A stretch of 64,000 bases of DNA, taken from contig NZ_JACEZU010000007.1 in NCBI RefSeq assembly GCF_014042355.1, forward strand, positions 310,001-374,000, written 5' to 3'. Made by a program: the position numbers and the translations under genes. The notes under the pieces are model-generated. The model had not been told where the DNA came from. It saw nothing but the letters and a program-made list of their open reading frames with translations, and did not search any database. This DNA is from Rugamonas apoptosis. GTDB taxonomy: Bacteria; Pseudomonadota; Gammaproteobacteria; Burkholderiales; Burkholderiaceae_D. Shown here in pieces: positions 1-7,945 of the stretch (position 1 is its first letter; each line of letters opens with the position of its first letter).

Positions 1-1
1 G

Positions 2-760
2 GTGGCGGCCGCGCCCAACGCGGCCACCGCCATCGAAAGCCTGGGCCAGCAGGTGGCGGGCCTGGGCGCCTACGCCCTGTGGCGCGACACCGTGTATGGC
101 GAACTGAGTTTTTATCGTACGGCCGACGGCCTGTTCTCGCCGCTGCGGCTGGGCACGGACCACGCGGAGGACGCCGCCTTGAAAGGCTATGCGCCCTACT
201 GGCGGCTGGCCCTGCAACACGACTGGGACCATGCGCGCCACGCGGCCATGGTGGGCGCCTACGGCCTGGTGCTGGACCGCTATCCCGACAGCACCGTACG
301 CAGCGGCCCCACCGACCATTACCGCGACCTTGGCGTCGATGCCCAATACCAGTACATCACGGACCGGCACCGCGTATCGGCCCAGCTGAACTATGTGCGT
401 GAGCGGGCCCGCATCGGCGCGGCCAGCAACGCCAGCGACGACTTGCACAGCCTGCGCGCCAAGGCCACCTATTATTTCGATAAAAAGTACGGCTTCAGCG
501 TGGCGCGCTTCGCCACCCACGGCACGGCGGACGACGCGCTGTACAACACGGGCGAGGCCGTCAGCGGCAGCGCCGCGGGCAGTCCCAACAGCGCCGGCAC
601 CCTGTGGGAGTTCGACTACCTGCCCCGGCGCGACGTGCGGTTCATGCTGCAATACACGCGCTACAACAGGTTCAACGGCGCCGCCGTCAACTATGACGGC
701 CAGGGCCGCAACGCGCGCGACAACAATACGCTGATGCTGATGCTGTGGCTGATGTTCTGA
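2..760 (+). CDS. Outer-membrane beta-barrel protein, C-terminal part (5' end outside window)
   Basis: Partial gene: the frame is open from the left edge, so only the last 252 residues are seen. The segment alternates polar and aromatic/hydrophobic residues in short strands (for example YGELSFYR, QYQYITDRHRVSAQLNYV, ATYYFDKKYGFSVARF) and ends in a terminal Phe after LMLMLWLMF, the usual signal for insertion of outer-membrane barrels. It contains no CxxCH haem motif. The next gene encodes a HiPIP, so an electron-transfer role is plausible. A PioB/MtrB-like porin of a decahaem complex is one possibility, but the diagnostic N-terminus and any cytochrome partner lie outside the window. I infer 'barrel' with good confidence and the exact family with low confidence. 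Confidence 0.6.
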   Translation: MAAAPNAATAIESLGQQVAGLGAYALWRDTVYGELSFYRTADGLFSPLRLGTDHAEDAALKGYAPYWRLALQHDWDHARHAAMVGAYGLVLDRYPDSTVRSGPTDHYRDLGVDAQYQYITDRHRVSAQLNYVRERARIGAASNASDDLHSLRAKATYYFDKKYGFSVARFATHGTADDALYNTGEAVSGSAAGSPNSAGTLWEFDYLPRRDVRFMLQYTRYNRFNGAAVNYDGQGRNARDNNTLMLMLWLMF

Positions 761-810
761 TGCCTGAAACGTATACACGGCATACATCCAATGAGAAAGG
801 AGCAACCATC

Positions 811-1086
811 ATGGAGCGCGATCCATCATCGAGACGGCGTGCGCTGCGTGGCGCGCTGGCGCTGGCCGCGCTGGCCACTACCAGCGGACTGCTCCGGCCA
901 GGCCTGGCGCGGGCCGGCAACGGCGCCAAATCGGACTACCAGTACCAGGATCATCCGCAGGACGGCCAGCGCTGCGCCCAGTGCGCCGCGTTCCAGCCGG
1001 CCCCGGATGGCGGTCCAGGCACTTGCCGCCTGATCAGCGGCACCATCAATCCAAACGGCTGGTGCATCGCTTTTTCGCAGCGCTGA
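811..1086 (+). CDS. High-potential iron-sulfur protein (HiPIP)
   Basis: This is a 91-residue periplasmic electron carrier. The N-terminus carries SSRRRALRG followed by a hydrophobic Ala/Leu stretch, a Tat-type signal expected for a protein exported with its cluster folded. The mature part has the HiPIP cysteine pattern: C55, C58, C72 and C85, in CAQC, GTC and GWC contexts, which would bind one [4Fe-4S] cluster. A Tyr-rich segment (DYQYQDHP) before the first Cys also fits the family. I chose ATG 811 because AAAGGAG lies just upstream; a longer in-frame start at 745 would overlap the barrel gene. It lies 50 bp after the barrel gene and is probably co-transcribed with it. Confidence 0.88.
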   Translation: MERDPSSRRRALRGALALAALATTSGLLRPGLARAGNGAKSDYQYQDHPQDGQRCAQCAAFQPAPDGGPGTCRLISGTINPNGWCIAFSQR

Positions 1087-1229
1087 GGGCGATTTCACGG
1101 GCAATATTCCAAGAGGGAAATGTTAAATTCAGGAAACACCCTGCCGCCGCGATGGCTTGTTTGTGTGGTGAAATGATACATGGACCGAAAAATACAGGCA
1201 GTACGGCGTCACATTGACAGCGCCCCCGA

Positions 1230-1235
1230 TATAAT
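1230..1235 (+). promoter_or_regulatory. Candidate -10 element (TATAAT) for the BKACE gene
   Basis: A perfect TATAAT sits about 50 bp before the start at 1287, in a 200-bp intergenic region. No good -35 is found at 16-18 bp. A TTGACA at 1214-1219 is only 10 bp away, too close for a normal sigma-70 promoter. Confidence 0.3.
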
Positions 1236-1286
1236 GGCCGCGGCGCCAGTTGATGGCGTTCGCCGTCCCCGAAAGCGCGTTCCTTC

Positions 1287-2156
1287 ATGCAAAATTCTCC
1301 CGCTCCAGACCAGCCCCCTTGCCCGCTGATCATCAATCTCGCGCCGACCGGCATGGTGCCGACCCGCGCCATGTCGCCCCATGTGCCGCTGCAGCCCGAC
1401 GAGGTGGCGCGCGACGCCACCCAGTGCGCCGCGCTGGGCGCGTCGATGTTGCATTTGCACGCGCGCGCAGCGGACGACACGCCCACGGAAGATCCCGCCG
1501 TCTACGGCGACATGATCGCCGCGATCCGGGCCACGGCGCCACACGTGGTGATCGTCACCTCCACCAGCGGCCGGCTGGTGCAGGATGTGGAACGGCGTGC
1601 CGCCAGCCTCTACCTGGAAGGCGACCTGAAACCGGACATGGCCAGCCTGACGCTGGGCTCCATGAACTTCGCCACCACGGCCAGCATCAACGCCCCCGCC
1701 ACCATCACCCGGCTGGCCCAGATCATGCTCGAACGGGGCATCAAGCCGGAACTGGAAGTGTTCGACCTGGGCATGGTCAATTACGCCAAGATCCTGATCG
1801 ACAAAGGCTTACTGCGGCCGCCCTACTATTTCAATATCCTGCTGGGCAATCCCGGCACGGCACAATCCACGTTGCAACATCTGGCCACCATCATCGGCGA
1901 CCTGCCGCCCCACTCGTACTGGTCGCTGGCCGGCATGGGCCGCTTCCAGGCGCGCGCCACGGCATTGGGCGTGGTGCTGGGCCACGGCGTGCGCGTGGGC
2001 CTGGAAGACAACCTATGGCTCGACGATGGCCGTACCGAACTGGCCACCAACGCCCAGTACGTGCAACGCTGCGTGGCGCAGGCGCAGGCGATCGGCCGTG
2101 CCGTGGCCACGCCGGCCCAGGTGCGCGCCATGCTGGGCCTGGCGGAGAGCCACTGA
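1287..2156 (+). CDS. Beta-keto acid cleavage enzyme family protein (BKACE, DUF849)
   Basis: This 289-residue protein has the features of the BKACE family (type member Kce, 3-keto-5-aminohexanoate cleavage enzyme). That family transfers the acetoacetate moiety of a beta-keto acid to acetyl-CoA using a catalytic Zn. Visible motifs are LHLHAR (H56 and H58, Zn ligands), ELEVFD near 155-160, and VGLEDN (E240-N242). The fold expected is a TIM barrel and the length is typical. The substrate cannot be told from sequence. It is followed after one base by an acyltransferase gene, so the two are surely co-transcribed. A longer overlapping frame from 1250 is a shadow. Confidence 0.85.
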   Translation: MQNSPAPDQPPCPLIINLAPTGMVPTRAMSPHVPLQPDEVARDATQCAALGASMLHLHARAADDTPTEDPAVYGDMIAAIRATAPHVVIVTSTSGRLVQDVERRAASLYLEGDLKPDMASLTLGSMNFATTASINAPATITRLAQIMLERGIKPELEVFDLGMVNYAKILIDKGLLRPPYYFNILLGNPGTAQSTLQHLATIIGDLPPHSYWSLAGMGRFQARATALGVVLGHGVRVGLEDNLWLDDGRTELATNAQYVQRCVAQAQAIGRAVATPAQVRAMLGLAESH

Positions 2157-2157
2157 C

Positions 2158-2829
2158 ATGTCGCCACCTTCCCTGGTGATCTTTGGCACCAGCAACATCC
2201 TGTCCGACCTGTTCGACTGCGCGCTGGCCAACGGCCTGACGCTGGGCAAAGTGGTACTGCACTGGCCCGAAGAGGTGGGAGAACGCGACCTCAGCCTGGC
2301 CGAGCGGTTACGCCAACTGGCCAGCCATTGCACGCCGCCATCGGTGCAGCGGTTGGACGATTTCACGCCCGCTGCCGGCGAACTGTACCTGCTGGGGCCC
2401 ACCACCCCCGTGCGGGCCGAGCTGGCCGCCGAACTGCGCGCGCGCCATGGTCTGGCGTTCCACACCCTGGTCCATCCCACGGCTTACGTATCGCCGCTGG
2501 CCACGCTGGGGCCCGGCGTGTTCGTCGGCGCCAACAGCGTGATCGGCCCCGGCGCCGTCCTGGACGAGCATGTGTTCGTGAACCGGGGCGTGACCATCGG
2601 CCACGACACCCGGATCGGCGCGTTTTCACGCATCCAGCCCGGCAGCAACCTCGGCGGGCTGTCGCGCCTCGGCCGCGGGGTCACGGTCGGTATCGGGGCC
2701 ACCCTGCTGGAACGGCTGGAGGTGGGCGATCAAGCCTTCATCGGCGCGGGCGCGGTGGTGACAGCCGATGTGGCGCCGGCCACGCTGATGGTGGGTATCC
2801 CGGCCAAATTCAAGAAGACGCTGGCGTAG
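2158..2829 (+). CDS. NeuD/PglD-like sugar O-acyltransferase (left-handed beta helix)
   Basis: The protein has 223 residues. The N-terminal third (IFGTSNILSDLFD) resembles the nucleotide-sugar-binding domain of NeuD/PglD acyltransferases, although the usual GxGGHA motif is not intact. From about residue 95 to the end come hexapeptide repeats (HPTAYVSP, LGPGVFVGANSVIGPGA, HVFVNRGVTIGHD, VGIGATLLE, FIGAGAVV) ending in VGIPAK, typical of a left-handed beta-helix acetyltransferase. H161-type catalytic His candidates lie in the GHD segment. The start ATG follows the BKACE stop by one base. The 3' end overlaps the convergent glycosyltransferase gene by 20 bp. The acyl group and acceptor are unknown; surface sugar modification is the usual role. 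Confidence 0.75.
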   Translation: MSPPSLVIFGTSNILSDLFDCALANGLTLGKVVLHWPEEVGERDLSLAERLRQLASHCTPPSVQRLDDFTPAAGELYLLGPTTPVRAELAAELRARHGLAFHTLVHPTAYVSPLATLGPGVFVGANSVIGPGAVLDEHVFVNRGVTIGHDTRIGAFSRIQPGSNLGGLSRLGRGVTVGIGATLLERLEVGDQAFIGAGAVVTADVAPATLMVGIPAKFKKTLA

Positions 2830-4378
2830 TGCGGCGCTGGAAGCTTGCCAGCGCAGCCTGGCAAGCGCCCATCAAGCTGGCGCCAGCCTGCCTCAGATCC
2901 AGCGTATTGCGGAACAAGGTACGCATGACGGCGCCGCGTTCTGCACGCGCACCGGCATCGTCCAGCCAGTGGCGCAGGGTCGCGAAATAGCTGTCGCTGT
3001 CGCACTGCGCATACCGCCCTACCTTGTCGCCGCCATCCGAACCGCCTAAGCTCAGCACGGGCAAGCCGGCCGCCATCGCTTGCGCCACACTGAAGCCGCC
3101 CCCCATGCGTGGCGGATTCAGGTAGATGTCGCAACAAGCCAGCACACCGTCCAGGTTGGCCTGATGCGGCAAGACTCGTACCCGCCCTGGCGGCAATCCT
3201 TGCAGCGATGCGGGCAAGGGGTCGCCGCAACCGACCAGCAGCCAGACCACGTCGGGGCGCGCGGCCAACAAGTCGACCATGTGGGCGGCCCAGTCGCCGC
3301 CCACTTCCTCGCGCAAGCGGTAGCCGACGCTGACCAGCACCAGCGCCGTGTCGGGCAAGTCCAGCCCGGCACGCGACAAGGGCGGTAGCGCGGCACCCGG
3401 CGGGATCCGGTACGGATAGTGCCACGGTGCAGCAGCGGCGAACTCCGGCTGCCAGGACGCCCCCGCGGCGGCGGCCTGGGCCGGGTCGGCGGCCAGCCAC
3501 ACATCCGCCGACACCACCGGCGCCACCGACTGGACGGACAGGGCCACCACCGGCCGTGACCGGTACAGCACGTCGACCAGGGGCGAATACAGGCCCACAA
3601 ACAGGACCAGGTCTGGATCGAAGCGGTTCAGCCGGTCGGCCACGCCGCGCCAGCGCCGCAGCAACGACAAGCGCTGATCGGCAAGATGGATGGTCAACGC
3701 TTGCGGCTGGTTGGCTTGCCATCCGGCCGGATCGGGCGGCAGGAAATTCGTGTCGTTGCCACATGCAATCAGCTGCGGCATGGAGGCGATGTGCAATTCC
3801 TGCGCGCTGAACAATTCCACGGCGACGCCCTGTTCTTGCAACAGGGCGCCATGGGCCAGCGCCAAGCCGGTGGGGGCATGGCTATAGCCGCTGAGCTGCG
3901 GCGCCACGATGGCGACCTTGCGAACCTGGCTGACCGCGCGCGGCGCGGCGGCGGCCAAGCCGTCGGCGGCCAGGCACGCGCCGCTCCGGCGCAGCAAGGC
4001 GGGAAAGCCGGCGCCGCGCAAGGCATCGGCAAAACCGGTGCGGTCAGGCTGGCGCGCCAGTATCTCGAACCATGCGACGACCAGGTGCGCCGCGATCCGG
4101 TCCGGATCGCACAGCGGCATGGCCAGCAAAGCCGCCGCCTGGTGGCGAAACGTGAAATCACCGCTGACGTCTGCCAGGAAAGTGGCCCGCATGAAGCGGC
4201 TCAACGGATCCGATTCCATCCGTCGCAGCAGGATGGCACGCGCTTCCAGTTGCTGCTGCGCAGTGGCGGCCAGATAGAACGGACGCAAACGATGCCAGCA
4301 ATGCACAGCGGTGGCGTTACGCAGCACCTGCTCCAGCGCATCCTCCAGCAAGCCCGTGTTTTCCTGCGCACTACTCAT
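2810..4378 (-). CDS. Glycosyltransferase (GT-B type, O-GlcNAc-transferase-like or GT4)
   Basis: This 522-residue protein has a C-terminal GT-B nucleotide-sugar-binding half: VLVSVGYRLREEVG, the VVWLLVGCGDP segment, and NPPRMGGGFSVAQAMAAGLPVLSLGG, which matches the sugar-donor loop of retaining glycosyltransferases and of SPINDLY/OGT-like enzymes. The N-terminal half is less typical and starts with a helical region of about 150 residues, then KVAIVAPQLSGYSHAPTG. I chose ATG 4378 (MSSAQENTG); the frame is open much further upstream into topB but that part is a shadow. The gene is convergent with the acyltransferase gene and probably monocistronic. Donor and acceptor are unknown. Confidence 0.7.
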   Translation of the reverse strand: MSSAQENTGLLEDALEQVLRNATAVHCWHRLRPFYLAATAQQQLEARAILLRRMESDPLSRFMRATFLADVSGDFTFRHQAAALLAMPLCDPDRIAAHLVVAWFEILARQPDRTGFADALRGAGFPALLRRSGACLAADGLAAAAPRAVSQVRKVAIVAPQLSGYSHAPTGLALAHGALLQEQGVAVELFSAQELHIASMPQLIACGNDTNFLPPDPAGWQANQPQALTIHLADQRLSLLRRWRGVADRLNRFDPDLVLFVGLYSPLVDVLYRSRPVVALSVQSVAPVVSADVWLAADPAQAAAAGASWQPEFAAAAPWHYPYRIPPGAALPPLSRAGLDLPDTALVLVSVGYRLREEVGGDWAAHMVDLLAARPDVVWLLVGCGDPLPASLQGLPPGRVRVLPHQANLDGVLACCDIYLNPPRMGGGFSVAQAMAAGLPVLSLGGSDGGDKVGRYAQCDSDSYFATLRHWLDDAGARAERGAVMRTLFRNTLDLRQAGASLMGACQAALASFQRRTTPASS

Positions 4379-4453
4379 CCGTTCATCGCTCCGTGATCCG
4401 CCGGACCCTCGTGTTTGATATCGATCGAAGCCACGCCCCGGCACCGATAGGGT

Positions 4454-4484
4454 AAAAAAAACCGGGACGCGAAGGTCCCGGTTT
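4454..4484 (-). terminator. Rho-independent terminator of topB
   Basis: Read on the minus strand, a 9-bp GC-rich stem (AACCGGGAC / GTCCCGGTT) with a 6-nt loop is followed directly by seven T. It starts 5 bases after the topB stop codon. Confidence 0.9.
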
Positions 4485-4488
4485 CGTG

Positions 4489-7197
4489 TTACTCGGCTGC
4501 CGCCGCCGTCTTCTTGACGGCCGCCTTTTTGGCGGGCGCCTTGGCCGCCGTGGCCCGCTTGGCGGGCGCCTTGGCCTTGGTGGCCGTGGCTTTCTTGGCC
4601 GGTGCCTTGGCTGCCGCCTTGGCCGCCTTGGCCGGTGCGGCACCTTCCGCGCCTTCCGCACCTTCCGCACCGTCGTCCGCTACCGCGCCAGCCTTGGCCT
4701 TGGCGCCGGGCTTGGCCTTGCGCTCCTCGAACTCGAAGCTGATCTTGCCATCCTTGCCCTTGACCAGGAAGGCCTTGAACGGACGCCGCGTACGCTGCGA
4801 AATGAAGCCCGGCAGCAGATCCGTCTTGCCGTCGTTGAGCAGCTTGGCCATCTGCTCGGGCAGGATTTCCTGCTGCAGGATGATGCGGCCGCTGCGGAAG
4901 TCGCAGGTCTTGGGCTTGGCCACGCTGTGCTCGCACACATAAGCCAGGCCCATCTCGTACACGCCGGCCGCGCATTTCGGGCACGGACCGAGCGCGGTCT
5001 GGCCGGTGAAGTCCACGCCCTCGCCGTCCTCGCCCGCATCATCGTTCTGGCCGAAATCGAATTCCAGCTTGAAGTTGTTGATGTCCTCGTCGCGCACGAT
5101 GCGCAGGATGGCGGCGAACGGCCGGCCCATCTTGGATCGGAAGCCTTGCAGCGGGCCGATGGTGCGGTTCTGCAGCAGCTCTTCCACTTCCGCGATCTCG
5201 AACTGGCGGCTGCCCGGCGTCTTGCTCATCGAGAAGTCGCACTTGGTGCAGGCGAACCGGCGGTAGTTTTCCTTGACCACGCCGCCGCAATTGGGGCACG
5301 GCGTGTGCATGGTGTGGTAGTCGCCGGGGATGGTTTCGTTGTCGTATTCCTTGGCGCGCTTGACGATGATCTGGGTCATCTGGGCGATTTCGCGCATGAA
5401 TTCCTCGCGCGAGATCTTGCCCTTTTCCATTTGCGACAGCTTGTATTCCCATTCGCCCGTCAGTTCCGGCGCCGTCAATTCATTCACACCCAGGCCGCGC
5501 AGCAAGGTCATCAGTTGCGACGCCTTGGCGGTGGGGATCAGTTCCCGGCCTTCGCGCACCAGGTAGCGTTCCGTCAGCAAGCCTTCGATGGTGGCCGCGC
5601 GCGTCGCTGGCGTGCCCAGGCCCTTGCCGGCCATGGCGTCGCGCAGTTCGTCGTCCTCCACCAGCTTGCCGGCCCCTTCCATGGCCGACAGCAGCGTCGC
5701 TTCCGTGTAGCGGGCGGGCGGCTTGGTGACCAGGCCGTTGGCGTTGACCTTATCGGTGTGCACGTGCTCACCCTTGGCCACCGGCACCAGGTTGCCGCCG
5801 GCGGCGTCGGCCTTGTCCTCGTCGGTCGAGGCTTCCTTGCCGTAGATGGCCAGCCAGCCCGGATTGGTCATGACCTTGCCTTCAGTCTTGAACTGATGGC
5901 CCGACACTTCCGTGTAGCGGGTGGTGACCTGGAACTCGGCCGGCGGGAAGAACACGGCCATGAAGCGGCGCGTGACCAGGTCGTACAGCTTCTGTTCCGG
6001 CTCGGACAGGTTTTTCGGCGCGATCGTGGTCGGGATGATGGCGAAGTGGTCCGAGATCTTGGTATTGTCGAAGATACGCTTGTTCGGCTTGACCCAGCCC
6101 TTGTCCAGGATCTGCTTGGCGAACTGGTGGTAGTTCGGGTTTTCCTTCACCACTTCCAGCGCCTGCATCACGGTCGGCAGGTAGTCTTCCGGCAGGTGGC
6201 GCGAATCGGTACGGGGGTAGGTCAGCACCTTGTGCTTTTCGTACAGGGCCTGGGCCAGGCCCAGCGTGTTCTTGGCCGAGAAGCCGAAGCGCGAGTTAGC
6301 TTCGCGCTGCAAGCTGGTCAGGTCGAACAGGGCCGGCGCCATCGAGGTGGTCGGCTTGGATTCCTCCGTCACCTTGCCCTGCTTGCCCACGCACGCCATG
6401 GCGATGGTGTCGGCCGCGGCCTTGCTCCACAGCCGCTCGGCCTTCTTCTCGGGATCCGTGTCGTCCTTCTTGAACTTGGTGTCCAGCCATCGGCCTTCAT
6501 ACACGCCGGCCGCGCACACGAACTCGGCCCGCACTTCCCAGAAGTCGCGTGGCACGAATTTCTTGATCTTGTCCTCGCGCTCGACCACGATCGACAGCGT
6601 GGGGGTCTGCACCCGGCCCACGGTGGTCAGGTAGAAGCCGCCTTCCTTCGAGTTGAAGGCCGTCATGGCGCGGGTGCCGTTGATGCCGATCAGCCAGTCC
6701 GCTTCCGAGCGGCAGCGGGCCGCGTCGGCCAGCGGCAGCATTTCCTCGTCGCTGCGCAAATGGGTGAAACCGTCGCGGATGGCGCCCGGCGTCATCGACT
6801 GCAGCCACAGCCGCTTGACGGGCTGCTTGGCCTTGGCGTTCTGCGCGATCAGGCGGAAGATCAGTTCGCCTTCGCGGCCCGCGTCACATGCGTTGATGAG
6901 GGTGGTGACATCCTTGCGCTTGATCAGCTTGTTGAGCACCTTGAGCCGCGCTTCCGTCTTGGCGATGGGATTGAGCGCGAAATACGGCGGGATCATGGGC
7001 AGGTGGGCGAAGCTCCACTTGCCGCGCTTGACGTCGTGTTCTTCCGGTACGGCAATTTCCAGCAAATGGCCGACGGCGGAGGACAGCACGTAATCGTCGG
7101 ACTCAAAGTACTCATCGTGCTTGGTAAAGCCGCCCAGCGTCTTCGCGATGTCGTTCGCGACAGATGGCTTCTCGGCGATGATGAGGGTTTTGCTCAT
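4489..7197 (-). CDS. topB: DNA topoisomerase III (type IA) with lysine/alanine-rich tail
   Basis: This type IA topoisomerase relaxes or decatenates DNA through a 5'-phosphotyrosine link. The Toprim domain is at the N-terminus (IIAEKPSVA with E9; DAGREGE at 105-111). The catalytic tyrosine is Y327 in LTYPRTDSR. After the core come zinc-ribbon modules: CPNCGG...CTKC, and CPKCAAG...C with a second pair further on. The last ~74 residues are Lys/Ala/Pro repeats (KKAT, KAPAK), like a histone H1-type tail, and probably add DNA affinity. At 902 residues it is longer than the 653 of E. coli TopB because of the ribbons and tail. It is last in the LysM-dprA-smg-topB run; a 214-bp gap to smg may hold its own promoter. 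Confidence 0.93.
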   Translation of the reverse strand: MSKTLIIAEKPSVANDIAKTLGGFTKHDEYFESDDYVLSSAVGHLLEIAVPEEHDVKRGKWSFAHLPMIPPYFALNPIAKTEARLKVLNKLIKRKDVTTLINACDAGREGELIFRLIAQNAKAKQPVKRLWLQSMTPGAIRDGFTHLRSDEEMLPLADAARCRSEADWLIGINGTRAMTAFNSKEGGFYLTTVGRVQTPTLSIVVEREDKIKKFVPRDFWEVRAEFVCAAGVYEGRWLDTKFKKDDTDPEKKAERLWSKAAADTIAMACVGKQGKVTEESKPTTSMAPALFDLTSLQREANSRFGFSAKNTLGLAQALYEKHKVLTYPRTDSRHLPEDYLPTVMQALEVVKENPNYHQFAKQILDKGWVKPNKRIFDNTKISDHFAIIPTTIAPKNLSEPEQKLYDLVTRRFMAVFFPPAEFQVTTRYTEVSGHQFKTEGKVMTNPGWLAIYGKEASTDEDKADAAGGNLVPVAKGEHVHTDKVNANGLVTKPPARYTEATLLSAMEGAGKLVEDDELRDAMAGKGLGTPATRAATIEGLLTERYLVREGRELIPTAKASQLMTLLRGLGVNELTAPELTGEWEYKLSQMEKGKISREEFMREIAQMTQIIVKRAKEYDNETIPGDYHTMHTPCPNCGGVVKENYRRFACTKCDFSMSKTPGSRQFEIAEVEELLQNRTIGPLQGFRSKMGRPFAAILRIVRDEDINNFKLEFDFGQNDDAGEDGEGVDFTGQTALGPCPKCAAGVYEMGLAYVCEHSVAKPKTCDFRSGRIILQQEILPEQMAKLLNDGKTDLLPGFISQRTRRPFKAFLVKGKDGKISFEFEERKAKPGAKAKAGAVADDGAEGAEGAEGAAPAKAAKAAAKAPAKKATATKAKAPAKRATAAKAPAKKAAVKKTAAAAE

Positions 7198-7411
7198 ATT
7201 TTGTTATCTCGTAGTTACTCTGGGGTGGGTACAGCATGCGCATCATACATGGGCAATGCGGCCAAGGCTGAATTTTCGCGGGCCCGGACGGTGGCAACTT
7301 ATCAAAGCGCCAATAATATACGGGTTGCAGCGCAAAGGGCAAGCAGGCCGCGTGGCGACGCCAGCGACAGTGCGAACGGTGCGGTGGCGGCCAGCGGCGG
7401 CGGCTGGCGTC

Positions 7412-7876
7412 CTAGTGCAGCAGGCGCGGCGCCTGGTCTTCGTCGGCGCCGAACAGGTCGTCGAACATCAGCGCGTCCGGCTCCTTGCCCTGGCTCCACA
7501 GCAACATCAGCACGATGACCTTGAGCTTGGCCAGCGACACGGGCACTTCGTCCAGCGCCAGCGCGCGCTCGATGACGATCTCGCGTTGCAGCGGCGACAG
7601 CACCTTGGCCGACTCCAGGAACTGGATGAAGCCGATGGCCGCCGTGCCCAGCACGTCCTGCTCCTCGTCCACGTAGTAACGGGTGCCGGTGGAGGCGGCC
7701 GTCAGGGTCTGTTCCATGCCGGCCATGGCCGTCAGGTCCGTCAGCCATACGAGCGCCTCGGAAATGTCCACGTCGTCGAAACCGACGGCCGACAGTTTCC
7801 TGGCCAATGCCTCCGGTTCCGGGCAGGCATCAGGACGGTAATAGGTCTCGTAGAGATAAACAAGGATGTCGAACAT
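7412..7876 (-). CDS. smg: Smg family protein (DUF494)
   Basis: The 154-residue protein begins [13 protein letters not shown], the characteristic Smg start, and continues with mostly helical sequence ([31 protein letters not shown]). Smg is encoded next to dprA in many beta- and gammaproteobacteria. Its biochemical function is not established. The start lies 69 bp after the dprA stop, in the same direction, consistent with one operon. Confidence 0.92.
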   Translation of the reverse strand: MFDILVYLYETYYRPDACPEPEALARKLSAVGFDDVDISEALVWLTDLTAMAGMEQTLTAASTGTRYYVDEEQDVLGTAAIGFIQFLESAKVLSPLQREIVIERALALDEVPVSLAKLKVIVLMLLWSQGKEPDALMFDDLFGADEDQAPRLLH

Positions 7877-7945
7877 GGCGCTACTCTATCAGTTAAGTCA
7901 GATCGGGCACAAGTGCCGCACGGCCAGTGCAAGGGACACCGGGCG

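Noticed and set aside
745..810. Longer HiPIP start at 745
   Set aside because: Overlaps the barrel gene and lacks a ribosome-binding site, whereas ATG 811 has one and a Tat signal follows.
1214..1235. TTGACA and TATAAT as a single strong promoter upstream of the BKACE gene
   Set aside because: The hexamers are only 10 bp apart, too close for a sigma-70 promoter.
2830..4380. A second glycosyltransferase-like frame overlapping the 2810-4378 gene
   Set aside because: Other frames here are Arg/Pro/Ala-rich shadows without GT motifs.
4486..7518. Plus-strand open frame of 1010 codons antisense to topB
   Set aside because: Shadow frame with low-complexity Leu/Gly/Arg sequence and no domain; topB is certain.
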